The translations under genes were made by a program, and so were the position numbers. DNA of 64,000 nucleotides from NCBI GenBank assembly GCA_021229015.1, contig CM037791.1, positions 56,055,741-56,119,740 of the forward strand, read 5' to 3'. Position 1 is the first letter of the stretch; each line of letters opens with the position of its first letter. Below are positions 21,579-34,490 of this stretch, piece by piece. Under the pieces are notes generated by a model. That model was not told the DNA's origin. It made no database searches and saw nothing but the letters and a program-made list of their open reading frames with translations. Origin of the DNA: Solen grandis (lineage: Eukaryota > Mollusca > Bivalvia > Adapedonta > Solenidae).

Positions 21579-22265
21579 GTGAAAGCTCTGGGGAAGAGTT
21601 GGCTATGACATGATTAGTGCTTAAAAAATCAGCCAATCACAGACTTGGTCTTAGTAATATGTAAAACAGATTTTACCCTGCTCATTTTTCACAGCATGTA
21701 AAATCAGGGAACCAGTAAGCACCAGCTCAGTCAGTGTTCAGAAGAGTCCGAACGTTTTATATTCCCAGGTGGGGCATATTGAAAACTTGTTTAGACCCCG
21801 CCACTCCATTTTCAAATGTCCTACCTAGGAATCTACATGATACCCCTGGTGAATTTTAAAATGTTTTCAAATTCCCCTATTTAACATCATATAAATTTAA
21901 TTTAGGAACATAAATACTAATAGATACATTAGTGGGCAAACGACACAATTAAGTATAAGTTATAAGATTATAACTTTCTTAATGATGAAACATAAAAGGG
22001 TGGGCGCGGTACATAAAAACGTTTTTTAGTTCCCGGGGTGGGTAGCTTCACCAGCCTTATCTTATCCTCATATGAGTTCACTTTAGAAAAATAGAAATAT
22101 CAATAATACATATGCTATCTTTTATTCATTAGTGTTTAAGTTTTACTTTTTACCGACGTAAAAACGGTAGGGGTCATTTGAAAACGTTTTTATGTTCCCG
22201 ATGAGTGGAATTTGAATGAAAACATTTTTAAGTTACCGGGGGAACTTGAAATGGGGAGAATTTAA
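21579..22265. other. Intergenic/intronic DNA with recurring GTTCCCGG words
   Basis: Four loose copies of a segment with AACGTTTTT...GTTCCCGGGGTGGG occur between 21745 and 22260, some followed by TTGAAAAC. No coding frame spans them. Origin unknown. Confidence 0.35.
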
Positions 22266-22269
22266 AAAC

Positions 22270-22345
22270 ATTACACCGGTATAACCACACCCAGTCACAT
22301 TATCCTGACACCGGGCCAACCAGTCCTGGAACTACCCTTATACTA
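22270..22345 (-). mobile_element. SINE family B fragment
   Basis: CCCAGTCACATTATCCTGAC followed by ACCGGGCCAAC is the complement of the central part of the family B copies at 32283 and 39722. Confidence 0.7.
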
Positions 22346-22988
22346 CCCTAAAATAATTTAGGAGAACAAATATCAGATGAGTGATTGAGAGGGGGGACGA
22401 TTTTAATTCCATGCGTGTTAATATGTAAATTATTTGTTTTAGTTTAATTAGTTTAAACTAATATCTTTTTATGTCGATTGGGAAACAAGTTTTTGCACTT
22501 TATTCTCTAAGTTATCACTCTCGACGATTTCTTAGTTGGACTTTGCGTGTGTTGGACGAAAATTCCTTGCCCCCAACAAGGTTAGAACCCAGAACCAGAA
22601 GATATGTGCGCTACTTCTATCTAGACCACGGTGCTTTAAATGTATAAGTTTCCACGATGTATAAGTCAATTTATAATTGATGTTTACTTCACATGACGCA
22701 CAGATGACGGCATCAGCACTCCCCGGGGTTTGAACGGCAGACTGCCGAGTCCTAGGGACGTCAGTAATGCTGTCCATAGCGCTATGAGATGACCCGAGGT
22801 CCGTAGTCGCTCCATCACTCTGCAGGTCTTCCAGATGGGCCAGTTCTTGGAACATGACCTCATCAGCACGCCCACGACATCAGGTACGAGCCCCGATCCA
22901 TACTCCTCACAGTGGTTACGCTACTTTAAACTGATCAGGGGAAGTAACTGATCCGTCCTAGCCTCTGGTTCACGACACTTCTCACTCT

Positions 22989-23480
22989 GTGTTAAGTTTA
23001 CCTTATGTCCAAAATTTTCCTAATAGTAAGTGGCTCATCAAGTCCTCCTATCAGAAACTTAAAGATATGTTTATACAGCAATGGCACTCAGAATTGAGCC
23101 AAACATCTGACACAAACTTATATAAATACATCAAAATATCTTTTATACGAAGTCCTTATATCAATAAACTACCGTCGTACCAAAGTAAAAATATTATTTC
23201 ATTTATTACAAGAAACCACAATTTACCTATTGAAACCGGACGCTGGCAAAACATACCCAGTGCTGAACGTAAATGCATACAATGCAGAGATCAAGGAGAT
23301 GAATTCCACTACTTATTTAAATGTCCAATTTTTCATGAACAAAGAAAAAAATATTTAGATATGGCAATTTATAAACGCCCAAATATGATAAAACTTATCG
23401 AATTAATTAAATCTGAAAACGTTATAAAACTCAAAAGGTTTAGTATACTATGTTCAGCCATAGTTAAATTCTTCAAATAA
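22989..23480 (+). mobile_element. LINE (non-LTR retrotransposon) 3' end: C-terminal part of reverse transcriptase ORF
   Basis: About 163 codons encode the region after the reverse transcriptase domain of a jockey/CR1-like LINE. A zinc-knuckle-like motif, CIQCRDQGDEFHYLFKC, is followed by PIFHEQRKKYL. The catalytic core is absent, so this is the usual 5'-truncated copy. A TAA at 23478 is followed by an AT-rich 3' stretch and then a microsatellite, a common arrangement at LINE tails. The family assignment is from memory of similar ORFs. Confidence 0.75.
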
Positions 23481-23534
23481 ATAAATTTTAAAAGTTGAAG
23501 GCATTTCTGAAACAATTTTGATATAATATAACAA

Positions 23535-23785
23535 GTATATATGTGTGTATATATGTGTGTATGTGTATGTATGTGTATATGTCTATATATATATGTGTGT
23601 ATGTATATGTATGTACGTGTGTGTATGTATGTGTATGTATATGTGTATATATGTAAGTGGTGTATGTATGTATATATGTATATGTATATATGTATATGTA
23701 TGTATATGTATGTGTGTATATGTATGTGTATATATGTATATATATATGTGTATATATATATATTTTTATATATGTGTGTGTGTTT
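23535..23785. repeat. (TATG)n/(TA)n microsatellite
   Basis: About 250 bases of TGTATATG, TATGTGTG and TATATA words. Long reading frames on both strands here are artefacts of the repeat. Confidence 0.95.
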
Positions 23786-24543
23786 ACATATTGATCATCA
23801 ACTTTAAGCATGTGATTTGGCTAAACCACTTTCGTTTTCGCAGGGTTTAGGCAAATCAAGAGTGTAAAAGTCACATAACAAGTCGTTCTTATATTAAAGA
23901 CTGCAGTAGGATGGTATCCTACATTTGTTCCTTTTTGAAATATATATTGAGAGTATAACCTTATAAAAGGAATAATCAGGATTCATGCTGTAAATAACAC
24001 ATATTGTCATCAGTGTTTTTCTGTTTTTAAGTTATTTTGGTAATAGATGTTTAAAAATATTTTATTATATTTTGTTAGAAAAGCTCATGTCAATTTAGAA
24101 ATAGATATAGCGAGGAGAGACTCTATGAGAGAGAGAGAGAGAGAGAGGGAGAGAGAGGAGAGGCAGATATTTTATGAAAAATAAAGGTTTCGAAAAAAAA
24201 GAGGTTGTTTTCCGGTCGGACTGTTTAAAATCGGACAGGTATCGATCGATCTCTCTTTGTTTTCAGGTCCCTGCCCAACATCGTTTCTTCAAGCGATATC
24301 CCTTTTACCTTCAACAGGGCTATTTTCTGTTTCTCCAGTATTGCTAAGTAAGGTTTTTTTGCTTTTTCAAAACGCTTAATATGCTTAATTGTCAAATTTC
24401 TTAAAAATTAACAGTTCCCCCTGTCCATGCGATGTCCATGAATCTAAAGTTTTTTTGATAATCCCAAAATTTTATAAGGTTTCTGTACTTGATCTTTCAA
24501 AAAAACATAGGTTTTTTTTTTAATTTTTCTTCTATTTCGCTGT
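23786..24543. other. AT-rich DNA with a (GA)n run
   Basis: No gene seen. A GA-rich microsatellite occupies 24127-24165. Confidence 0.5.
24127..24165. repeat. (GA)n microsatellite
   Basis: Nearly pure GA dinucleotides with a few GGGA interruptions. Confidence 0.9.
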
Positions 24544-25485
24544 TCATTGTCGGGGGTTCATGCTTTCCCTAGCAAGTGATTTTGAATTCATTTNNNNNNN
24601 NNNNNNNNNNNNNNNNNNNNNNNNNNNNNNNNNNNNNNNNNNNNNNNNNNNNNNNNNNNNNNNNNNNNNNNNNNNNNNNNNNNNNNNNNNNNNTAAGTTA
24701 GTTGCAACACCAACAGTCTGTGGAACAAAAGAAGACAAATATGGAGGAGTTATGTTTCTATACATTTTAAAAAACATTATAAGTCGGTGTTCTCTACGTC
24801 TGTCTTCAAGAGATAACCAACTGACTTCCTTATATAGGTTAGCCAATGAAACTATCTTTGATGAACCAGTAACAATTCGAGCACATTCATTTTGTATTTT
24901 ATCTAATTGGTCTTTTTCATTTTGTGTACAATTCCGCCAAACTACATCGGCATAATCGATAACAGGACGAATAAAAGAAGTATAAATTGTTTCAAGTGAC
25001 TTTCGATCCAATACAAATTTGAGTTTTCGTAATATATTGACTATTTGCCATGCCTTTTCAGATATGTAATCAATGTGGTGATGCCATGAACAATCATTTG
25101 AAATAAAAAGACCCAAATGCTTGTGTGATGAAACATTAGGTATTTGATTGTCAAGCATGAACAAAGGAGGATGGCAACTCTGGTTTGATTTACGAGATAT
25201 AAGCAAAGATTCGGACTTGGATGGATTAAAAGTGACATGCCAAGTTTTAGACCACTTAGTTATCTGTTCAATATCTCTCTGGATTAATTCAGATGAAATA
25301 TCTGGTTGATCGACAATTATATATAGACTAGTGTCGTCAGCAAAAAGGCTTATTTTACTATATAATTCATTAACAATATCATTAATGTAAATTAAAAAAA
25401 GTATCGGTCTAAGGATCGAACCCTGAGGTACTACTGAATTAATATTTATTATTTCTTTGTTGTTGTTATTAAGTAAATATTATGG
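24544..25485 (-). mobile_element. LINE reverse transcriptase fragment (catalytic part), interrupted by gap
   Basis: Read on the minus strand, the frame begins near 25485 and runs through VVPQGSILRPILFLIYIND and the catalytic FADDTSLY. It continues with the thumb motif KHLGLFISND and the RPVIDYADVVW segment, all standard in jockey/CR1-type LINEs. A stop lies just upstream of the first motif, so the 5' half is missing. A 100-N gap (24594-24693) cuts the 3' part. Apart from the gap the frame is open over about 260 codons, so the copy is not very old. It lies opposite to the LINE piece at 22989. Confidence 0.85.
24594..24693. other. Assembly gap (100 N)
   Basis: Exactly 100 unknown bases inside the minus-strand LINE fragment. 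A repeat here is a likely cause of the break. Confidence 0.99.
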
Positions 25486-27620
25486 CAAATTTCTTGAACA
25501 AGAAACATACTTAAATATCGCTCAAATCACCCTCTCGATTTTTGGCCGGAGCTTGCCGAGATGGTCCGATTGTAGAAGACCATAAGATGTGATCTGTTGA
25601 CTGAGAGAGAAAATTAGAAATGTTATCTGCATCATTTTTCTGAATAAGCTGACACTATTGATAAATAGCCTGACTTGGTATCATCGGCTGAATAAAGGTC
25701 ATAGATAACATAATACTATGTAAGTTCATAAACTCACCACGGTTAAAGTGAAAAAAAAATGTATACATGTAACTCCTTCAATAGACCATAGAAATGAGAC
25801 GTAAACCTATGTAAACTATAAAACCCTTTCCGAGAACCTAATCTTCACGCAGGTGTATAATTTCACACACACATTGTTCAATGGGAAATAAACATACACT
25901 TGAATTTTTTTCCCAAGTCACTTATTGGTCAATTTAAGTCAGTGATTTGTACCGTATAGTGTAGATCCTTTTGTGAAGTGGTCTATATCGTGGGTACCGA
26001 ATACGTAAACGTTATTAAAATTTTGAGCCTCTGAAAGTGAATGTGATCAGCAATAAGACGTCACATGGAAATAATAATTCTAAATATAGGTTTTATACCG
26101 TTCGTAACGCTATAGCATGTGATGGATAACTTCCAATATTTTTTTTATCATTATTTACTATCACGCATTGGGTGACCATGCGTCTGTAGATGGGTATTGA
26201 TAGACGTAATACACATAGATAGTTTAATAAAATTCTTAGTCAATGACCATCGGTGAACGAGCTGCTTTAAGTATAACTTAGTGTTAATTAAGTAAATTGT
26301 TCGTGGACTTTGGGACAGCACGATCTAAGTCGTTTATAAAACTTTACATTATTGGCCAAAAGGCATATAATAAGGCTCTCTCCAATTGTAGACCGCAGGA
26401 TGCGATTTAGTATATCTTTAAAAAAGGATTCTGTACGTTGTCTTTTTATTTTCGATTATATTTTTTCTAATTCTTTTGTTTTGGAATCTAGATTTCAGAA
26501 TGTAATTTCAATCTGAATATTCTAGACCTGTTCTCCATCCGATAAGAGATATAAATGTAAGTCCTTTAGGATATACCGAGTGAAATGAAAAGAAAACTTA
26601 ATAAGAATAAAACTATTTTTATCAGTCATAGCAATTTTAGACTATTCCACAAATTAATCACGTTTCTCTTTCCCGATCATTTTATTCGTTTGCTCTTTTT
26701 TTGAAGATGCCATTGTATACACTGTTGCGTATTTAAAGACGTGTTTGCTGCTATTTCATTTAAGAAATAATCAATCTCTATCTAAACAACAAGAAACCTA
26801 CACAAAACACAGGTAGACATTGATTATTTCGATTCTAACACGGAATTTGTCATTATTCATCTGTACTATTTTTGAAATACGGAACCTAAAAGCCAAATAA
26901 CGTAGAACTGTAATCGGTTCTCTTTTAATATACAAATTGATAAAAAATAAACAAAGAAGCATATTTACGTATTGTTTACATTATTTACTTATATAATTTT
27001 TTTAATTTCCTTATTTTTTTCTCTTTATTTTTATCATTGTAACTAAGGGCCCTTAATTACTATTAAGTGGTATCTCGGCTATTCTACATTATTCTGAATA
27101 ACGTCATTTTACGAAAATGTTACGTCATTAACACATTTTCATGAAATGTAAGAAATTGACACACACAACGTGTGCGCGTGTGCGTGCGCTACAAATTGGC
27201 CCTATTTTTTTTATTTTTTTTTGCGAATTAACATTTTTCTTTCTTTTTTTTGTATTGAAAAACTATCGACATCATACGATCTTTTATGGCTTGTCGCTTG
27301 GCAAATCCACAAAGAAGTATGTGTATTCCACTGCAAATTTCAAATATATTTGACCTTTCTATATTCTATATTTATAAAATCCAGGATTTCTTTCTATTTA
27401 GCTTTAGGTATTAAATTAGTGTAAATCCCTTAACTACTACTGTTATTTTTAGATAAAGCTACTTGGCAATGAATGGTCGCTACCTTTGGCCTAAATAACT
27501 CACCATGATATACAAAATTAATGTATAAAAGTACACTATGGGTTCCTTCTTGAACTAGATAGCATCTTTTCGCCAGGACGGGGCGTGATTATGAAAGTTC
27601 TCCTTGTTTATGTACATGTA
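25486..27620. other. AT-rich intergenic DNA
   Basis: No gene recognised. One short segment at 26086-26123 (TTCTAAATATAGG, then CCGTTCGTAACGCTA) recurs near 32119, so at least one dispersed repeat is present. Confidence 0.5.
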
Positions 27621-27622
27621 TA

Positions 27623-27816
27623 CAGTTTAACCTGTGTTTGTGTCATTTAGCGGCGACCTTTATTAAGCGGTCAACCTGTATTTAGTGGTCAATTTAATAT
27701 TACCAAACTGTAGCATTTATATAATTATATATTTAAACTTCAATTAGTGGTCACCTCTGTTAAGTGTCCACTTTGTTTTGTTCTTTTGACTGACCGCTTT
27801 AGACAGACTTTGACTG
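27623..27816. mobile_element. Tc1/mariner-type MITE, 194 bp, with TA duplication
   Basis: Begins CAGTTTAACCTGTG and ends GACTTTGACTG, imperfect inverted ends, each bordered by TA (27621-27622 and 27817-27818). The interior repeats TTAAGCGGTCAACCTG-like words. It cannot code for a transposase. Confidence 0.75.
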
Positions 27817-29393
27817 TATTTGTCTGTCGGTAAGGATTATGATGAGGACGAATGGACATGGAACTCCAATCGGATCTTCTCGGTGATAAATACTTCCGAG
27901 AAGTTCCGATTGCATGGAACTCATTTTGTAAGTATAACTTCTTTACACGAGGCCTTCTGAAATAAATCATCAATGTTATGCACAGTGGTGATAAAAGAAA
28001 AATATAATAACAACAAACAAAATAAAAACAAGTCTTAAGTTCTTAATAGAAATCACTTTGCATATTTATACAGATGATGATGGTAATGATGAAAATGATA
28101 TAAAAAGTGATGATGAGAATGGAAGAGAATTGTCTTAATCAAAGCACTAGTGGCGCTGTAAAATATATTAACATTGATAATCGTTCGTTGTTTTTGTTTT
28201 TATTTCGATCTGTGCATAAACTGACATATATTAAAGAAAAACATTTGCCGATGGCGAGGAAAAACTTTATCAATATAAAGTCTGTAAACTTGGGAAAACC
28301 TTCAACGAACTTAATATATGAAACACAATTTTTCGCTGTCTTACGACAGTTTAGATAAAACTTATTTATTCTACATCGACAACAAGTTCACACAATTTAT
28401 ACTAAACTCTCTAGATGGTTCCTGGGTTCTACCAGACTTATGCGAGTGTTACGACCATGGAATATCCTTGCTACATCTCCTTTTGAACCCACACAAATCT
28501 CGGGTCTACAATCATGTACGTTAAAACTGGACCACAGTCAGTCAAAATATATCAGAAAGAAATTCCTTAGTTCAACTCAATTCCTAGTTGATATCGCCAA
28601 TCGTTCTTTTTTTTAAATATTGTTTGTTTTTTATTTCAGTGAGAACTGCCAGACTTATTGTGGTACGTGTATGATTGATTAACTGATTGATTGATTCATT
28701 CATTCATTAAGACAGAAAATAACGGCTGTGTGTGTGTTTTTTTTTTATAGAATAACATTATAGAATAGAATATATATCATACGTTACTCTGTCCAACATA
28801 CGATAATAATCAGTCAGTGATTAAATAGCGCCCCTTTGCCATTTGAATGTTGCTGATGTTGCTGTTATTACTGCTATATTGCTGCTGTCATTGCTACTGA
28901 TTCTATAACTACTATAAATGTTGATACTACTTCTAATTAGTTAAAAAGGAGTTTATTTCGTAAGGTATACAAAACAACAAAATATTGTTGTTGTTGTTGT
29001 TTTTGTTGTTGTCAGGAAAATGAAAAAAAGCAAGAGAAAAATCATTACCAGTTCTAAAATACAACAGGTTATGCAGATTACAAAATTTTATATATTTGTT
29101 ACATTTTTAATGAAATATTTCTTTTTTGTCTTTTCAGTAGTGGTCCTAATCAAAAACACAATATAGCTGTTGGACAGTCTGAGGATTTGATTTAATGTTT
29201 CTGTATGTTTTAGAAAGTTCTATTTCGACTGGGATGCTATTTGTTTGTTGTTGTTGTTGTTTTTTTATCAATTTATTTTATTTGTTTGATTGCTTATTCA
29301 TGCAATTACAGGACCGCTATCTCCAAACTATTCGAGACATCTCAGCACTTTTCTTAGACTTATAGTACCGCGAGCTGTGTTGAATTGTCCTGT
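27817..29393. other. AT-rich intergenic DNA
   Basis: No gene recognised. A (TTG)n microsatellite lies near 28985-29015 and another near 29243-29262. Confidence 0.45.
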
Positions 29394-29640
29394 TGTTGTA
29401 TTGTTGTATTGGGGTTTACCGTCACTGCGATAGTATTTCAATCATATAGCGACGTCCAGCTAATTACAGGTGGAGGAAGACCCCGAGTACACAGAGGTAC
29501 CCGGGTAGAACTACCGACCTACCGCAAGCCAGCTGGAAGGCTTCCTCACATGAAAAATCCGAAGTCCCTACCGGGATTCGAACCCACAGGCTGAGAGATT
29601 TGTAGTCCACGACTGTAACCGCTCGGCCACGGCGGCCCCA
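29394..29640 (-). mobile_element. SINE family A, full-length, with 12-bp target-site duplication
   Basis: On the minus strand the head is tRNA-like (GCCGTGGCCGAGCGGTTACA, then GGGTTCGAATCCC as B box). A central conserved part reads GGTAGTTCTACCCGGGTACC and CTTCCTCCACC, and the tail is (CAA)n. The exact 12-base repeat GAATTGTCCTGT flanks it at 29382-29393 and 29641-29652. The head looks leucine-tRNA-like. The intact duplication implies recent insertion. Confidence 0.9.
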
Positions 29641-29960
29641 GAATTGTCCTGTAACGCTCATTAAAAAGAAACCCACAAAAACATAAACATGTGAAACAAA
29701 ACCATGTTATAAAATTAAAACTTAACTTAAAATTCAACGAAAAATGTCATTTTATTTTTGAAAACAGAACTAACGTCATATTGATTTTTTTATCTACTGC
29801 AATTAACTTGAATTACGAGAATATGTATTATGATATTAAAATGAAAACATATATGAATGGAATGAAACTAGATTGCTGACTGGCATGTTTATGACTAAGA
29901 GCACTTTTGTTTTCTTATAGAAAATAATCCCATAAAATAACTATGCTACATGTAGTTTGT

Positions 29961-30200
29961 TTTATGGGTTTAACGTCACACCGACAGTAGTTCAATCATT
30001 TGCAGATCGTGTCTGCTTGAGACAGATGAAGACACCCAGTCCCATTATTCTGACACCGGGCAAACGAGTCCTGGAAATAATTTTATATGCTGACCGTCAA
30101 GCAAGAGATCTACCATCACTATTTTGTTTACAACTTTTGTATGTCGCGGCCGTGGATCGAACCTCTCGATTTCAGGGCGGACGCTACCGGGACCGGAATA
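29961..30200 (-). mobile_element. SINE family B copy (diverged)
   Basis: TGGGTTTAACGTC at the left is the complement of the family tail. CCATTATTCTGACACCGGGC matches the core, and GTGGATCGAACC at the right is a B-box complement. Confidence 0.7.
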
Positions 30201-30586
30201 TATGCTTATACTTATATACTTGTCATTCCTTACAAAAGAAAATGTCATAATGAAGAGGAAAAATACATTTAAAAATATTGCGGCAGTAAACATAAACACT
30301 GGACCATTATTCTCACTCTTTCGTCATATAGGCAATGTTTTCCGAAATATTGACAAAGATGATCTTTTTTCATTAATTGAATTATTTCCTTCCATAAAAA
30401 AATCATACCCAGTCCTTAATCATTCGTAAGGACCTTATATGTTCTTCTCTCGGATTCAAATAGTCATTATTTCACTTGTATCTGCCGTATGCTACCGATA
30501 GTTTACAGTCAGCTATGAACCATACATGTACCATGCTCTTCACGTGACCTTATGCATTTGATGATCATCGTGGTTTTTGATACTAA

Positions 30587-30655
30587 GACAGAATCAAACT
30601 TCCCGGACCGGTTACGTCAAGCTAGGCTACTTTAACCACTGCCACCACACAAGTC
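30587..30655 (-). repeat. tRNA-like SINE head
   Basis: The minus strand reads TGGTGGCAGTGGTTAAAGTA (A-box-like) and GTTTGATTC (B-box-like). The 15-base TAACCACTGCCACCA (30633-30647) is exactly complementary to 30730-30744, so two heads lie back to back. Confidence 0.5.
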
Positions 30656-30828
30656 ACGTGATGATAGTTGAAACCATGTGACCAACAGTTATAAAGTAAA
30701 TCCGGCCTATATCAGCCGAAATCTACTTCTGGTGGCAGTGGTTATCGACAACTGTAAGGGGAGGTAACTACTGCGGCGGAGTTTGAGACAGAATAAGACG
30801 GAACAAACATTCTAGACTATAGGAGCCA

Positions 30829-31475
30829 GTATACAGTTTTGGGGCAAAATATTCGAATTGGACATGGTCAATTTTACAAATATAAGGAAATTTTATGTTT
30901 TGAGGCCAGATTTGAAGACAACTGTAGGAATTGTAGCCACAAATGGGAAAAAAGTTAAAATATGACTTTCAGCTATTGTGCAATGCAGAGGTCATGACCC
31001 CTTTATACTTTATTTCAATGGTGTGATGTCATGAATTCGAAACTATGTCTGGGCTGAATTCAGTGTGTTTTGTCTGCTAATTTTGAAGGTGGTAAGACAA
31101 CAGGAAATTGTGAAAAAAGTAGCTGGTGGTATTTTTGAATGCTTTCATTGTTTCCACATTGTTTTTAGATTCAGAAAAGCATGTCATTGGAAAGCTATCA
31201 GTCACGCAGTGAAATCTGTGGACAATTGAGTTTTGAGTAATTTGGCGTCATTTTCGCCCCATTTTCAGTGCCTTGCCGAACGTCTGTTTTCTTTAAATTT
31301 CACCTATTTTGGGAGCTTTCATGTGCTTTCATGTACTATTCTAATAGAAATTGACAGCATTTCTGCAATAAAATGGCTTATATACTTTCAGGTTAGTTAT
31401 TGAGGCAGATTTTGGAAGATATTGGTGGTGGATTGTCTGCAGACAGTGACTTTCTGTTCAGAAACTGCATACTGG
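30829..31475. mobile_element. Putative inverted-repeat element, about 650 bp
   Basis: GGAGCCAGTATACAGTTT at the left and AAACTGCATACTGGAGCC at the right are imperfect complements over about 18 bases. The interior has no reading frame. Boundaries and class are uncertain. Confidence 0.45.
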
Positions 31476-32282
31476 AGCCATAACACTGTTTTCAAATATT
31501 GCAAATGGCGGCTACTTTCAGTTTTACAAATCTCTTTTTATCTCGCGGTCACATGATCGTACACGTACCTTAACGAGAGCTTCTCGTGATATACCTGAGT
31601 TGCGGATCTCTATCAGGTTATTATGCCTATGGCTGAATTAATGATGTATGTTAACAAGGTAGTTATGTTTAAAATTCGTTTTGTAATAATTTGAATATGA
31701 TTGTATTTCCATAGAATGAACCTCTACTGTTTTTAGGTCAACTTTTATTATAATTGTTCTGCAATTGATAATGGTGCATCATTCAGCCGTGTCAATGTGT
31801 AGTTCCATGTGTACCTATGTATCATATTAGAGGTTTATAATGTACATGTTTCATATATGTTGATTCATATTTGCCTCTAAAACTATAAACTTTTTTCATA
31901 GGTCATAAATTCATAATAATATTTAATTTCATGTTTTCATATCTTATTTACATTTTTTCATTTTTATTTCCAGATTCATGTAATTGATCCATTGATTGGA
32001 TCATTACCATATAATAAACAACATCTTCGTTATACTGAGACGAACGCTGAAAATTGTAAGTAGTCATGTGATGGCACACAGAAATACACTTGTTTTACAA
32101 TTTAAATATAGGTTTTATAATTCTAAATATAGGTTTAATGCCGTTCGGAACGCTACTGCCACTAAACACTAAAATGCTGGATGAAAATTATAAATTTTCT
32201 TTTCACTTTTGGGAAGAAAAGTTCATGGCAATTTGAATAACACTGTAGTTACACACGTGCACACTGACTTACCTCTAGCAAC
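31476..32282. other. AT-rich intergenic DNA
   Basis: No gene recognised. A roughly 40-base segment at 32119-32158 is shared with 26086-26123. Confidence 0.45.
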
Positions 32283-32580
32283 ACCCGAATGGTTAGAGTA
32301 TCCGCCTCCGGAGCGGGAGGTCATATGTTCGATGTTCGATCGCAAAATACCAAAGTCGTTAAAATGGAACTGGTAGTTCCTTGCTTGGCACTCAGCATAT
32401 ATATAGGGTATTTCCGGGACTTGCCCAATGGCCAGAGGTCAGGATAATGTGACTGGGCGCGGTATCATGCCACATGTCTACGACGTGCTATTACAGTATG
32501 ACAGCATTATATCTGTCCCAAGCAGACAAATGACTGAAATACTATCAGTGGGACGTTAAACCCAACAAACAAATAAACAG
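32283..32580 (+). mobile_element. SINE family B, near full-length
   Basis: tRNA-like head (AATGGTTAGAGTATCCGCC, then ATGTTCGAT), a core with GTCAGGATAATGTGACTGGG, and the tail GGGACGTTAAACCCAACAAA. The copy at 39722 has the same order. Confidence 0.85.
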
Positions 32581-33466
32581 TATACATGGTATTTGAAATA
32601 AATTTTCGGTATGACCTCACACTGAAATAAACTTTTCATCAGGGGAAAAATAGTATTTTTATCTAAACTTAGTTTAAACTTAGTTAATATGCGTCGATTG
32701 GGAAACAGTAATGTTAACTTATACTAATCCGTCTCGACTGTTCCCGGTTTGGACCAGTACTTAGCGTTTGTGAAGGCCATGAAAAATATAAAAAAAAGAC
32801 TAAAGTACACCTGGCAAATATCATGTAAAGTGTTCTCGTCATCACTTTATTTTTTTATTTTGCTAGTTTGTTTCCTTTTTTTCATTTTTCTTTTTTACTC
32901 TGGCCCCCCCTTTTTTTAATTGAAATCAGGAAATAGCATCACTCAGTCTGTTTAAATAAGCACATGTTTTATTGTGTAGGCTATAAATGCTACACACCAA
33001 GACACTTGTGTCATGAAGAATTCTGAATGTGAAAGTCTAACCAAGGCTTACGTTCAACGTACATGTGTTTACATATAACATCTAAAATGATTGCATTAAG
33101 ATTTCATTTAAAAATATACTTAACAAAACTTTTAACTACACCAATTCACTTTTGTTGCAGTTACCCGATTTGATTTGATGCAACTTATGCAAGTGTCATT
33201 TGATCCCGCCAATCTGAATTCTACATTCTCGCGCCAAAACATATGGCAAAACATCATTGTAATTAATATACCTCAACGTTTCCTGATAGATTGATAAAGT
33301 TCTGTTGAGTCGATATTGAAAAAATATCAAATGAGTTAGGAGATTTGTTTAGTATATGTCTTCCGAGCAATCACGGGTTTGTTTAAGCAGGTTTTACAAC
33401 AAAAGATATATCGCGCAGCAGTTGAAATTACACAAAAGGCTTTTGTGTATAATCAGGAAGTTTTGA
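32581..33466. other. AT-rich intergenic DNA
   Basis: Nothing recognised on either strand. Confidence 0.45.
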
Positions 33467-33674
33467 CTTGACTTGACTATTTGAGTTTACCGTCGCTTCG
33501 ACAGTATTTCAGTCACATAGCGACGTCCAGCTAATTACAGGTGGAGGAAGACCCCGAATGCACGGAGGCAACCGGGTAGAACCATCGACCTACCGCATGC
33601 CAGCCGGAAGGCTTCCTCACATGAAAATCCGAATGATCCTGCCAGGATTCGAACCCACGCAGTGAGGGGCTGAC
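33467..33674 (-). mobile_element. SINE family A, 5'-truncated, with 13-bp target-site duplication
   Basis: Flanked by exact CAGGAAGTTTTGA at 33454-33466 and 33675-33687. It contains the family core and the GATTCGAACCCAC B-box complement but lacks the outer tRNA head, as expected for incomplete reverse transcription. Confidence 0.88.
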
Positions 33675-34259
33675 CAGGAAGTTTTGATCAGTACTGGAGA
33701 TATTACATAAGGTTTAAGAGCAAAATATATTTTTATTTGAAAATGACATAATGAGGATCAAACGCCATTAGCATCGCCACCATAAAACCCACCACTATCC
33801 TCATAATCTTTATCGTCAGCACCATTTGTCTTACCCAGAGAAAAATGACTTGGTAGGTGAATCTGAACACATCTTGTTTTCTTCTTGACGTCATTACAGT
33901 TTACAAAAAAAATGTTTTCCCCGAAACACTGTCGCACCGCTATACAGATCGCATCGAATATAGCTTTATTCGGTGAAAAGCATACTAGCTGTATTCGAAA
34001 AATAAAAAGCATTATACAAAGTCGAGTACAGCTTGCATACTCTTTGATCAAGCTGATGATTTAACAGAAGTCATACGAAAACCAAGTTCCCGGATGTGAG
34101 TCATTTGATCCCCTGCTGAGGAAGAGACTAATAGTTTTGGTGCCGTTCATCCATCATTACATACGAGCAGGCGTACGAAGAGCATTTTCGGTGGGCGATC
34201 CAAAGTCGTATACCAGGCTGAATGGTCAGCCAGCAAGGTATTAGATTTTGAATACCCCA
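33675..34259. other. Intergenic DNA
   Basis: No recognised gene or repeat beyond the SINE target duplication. Confidence 0.4.
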
Positions 34260-34490
34260 GAAAAGTAAACTCTACCATGTACTCAAAATTCCCCCATACT
34301 CTACTCTGCTCACACGCGTTTCTACTGTATTTCCACTCTACTCCTTTTTATCTACTACCACTCCACTCTTATCTACTTCCATTCCACTTTCCTCTTCTTT
34401 ACTCCCTCCCATCTCTATTTTACCCAACTCTCTCTCTCCTATCTTAAATAACCCATTTCCACTCTTTTCTTCCCACTCTACTCTGCTCTG
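34260..34490 (+). repeat. Polypyrimidine tract (TCTACTCCACT-like)
   Basis: About 230 bases rich in CT with recurring CCACTCTACTC and ATCTAC words and few G. It is strongly strand-asymmetric and lies about 500 bases before the signal-peptide exon. Confidence 0.75.

Noticed and set aside
22532..22855. Minus-strand frame with EDLQSDGATTDLGSSHSAMD
   Set aside because: Somewhat protein-like, but a second overlapping frame is also open, there are no firm splice sites and no recognised motif. Could be an exon or chance.
23488..23850. Tyr/Ile/Thr-rich and Cys/Val/Tyr-rich frames on both strands
   Set aside because: Translation of a TATG/TA microsatellite.
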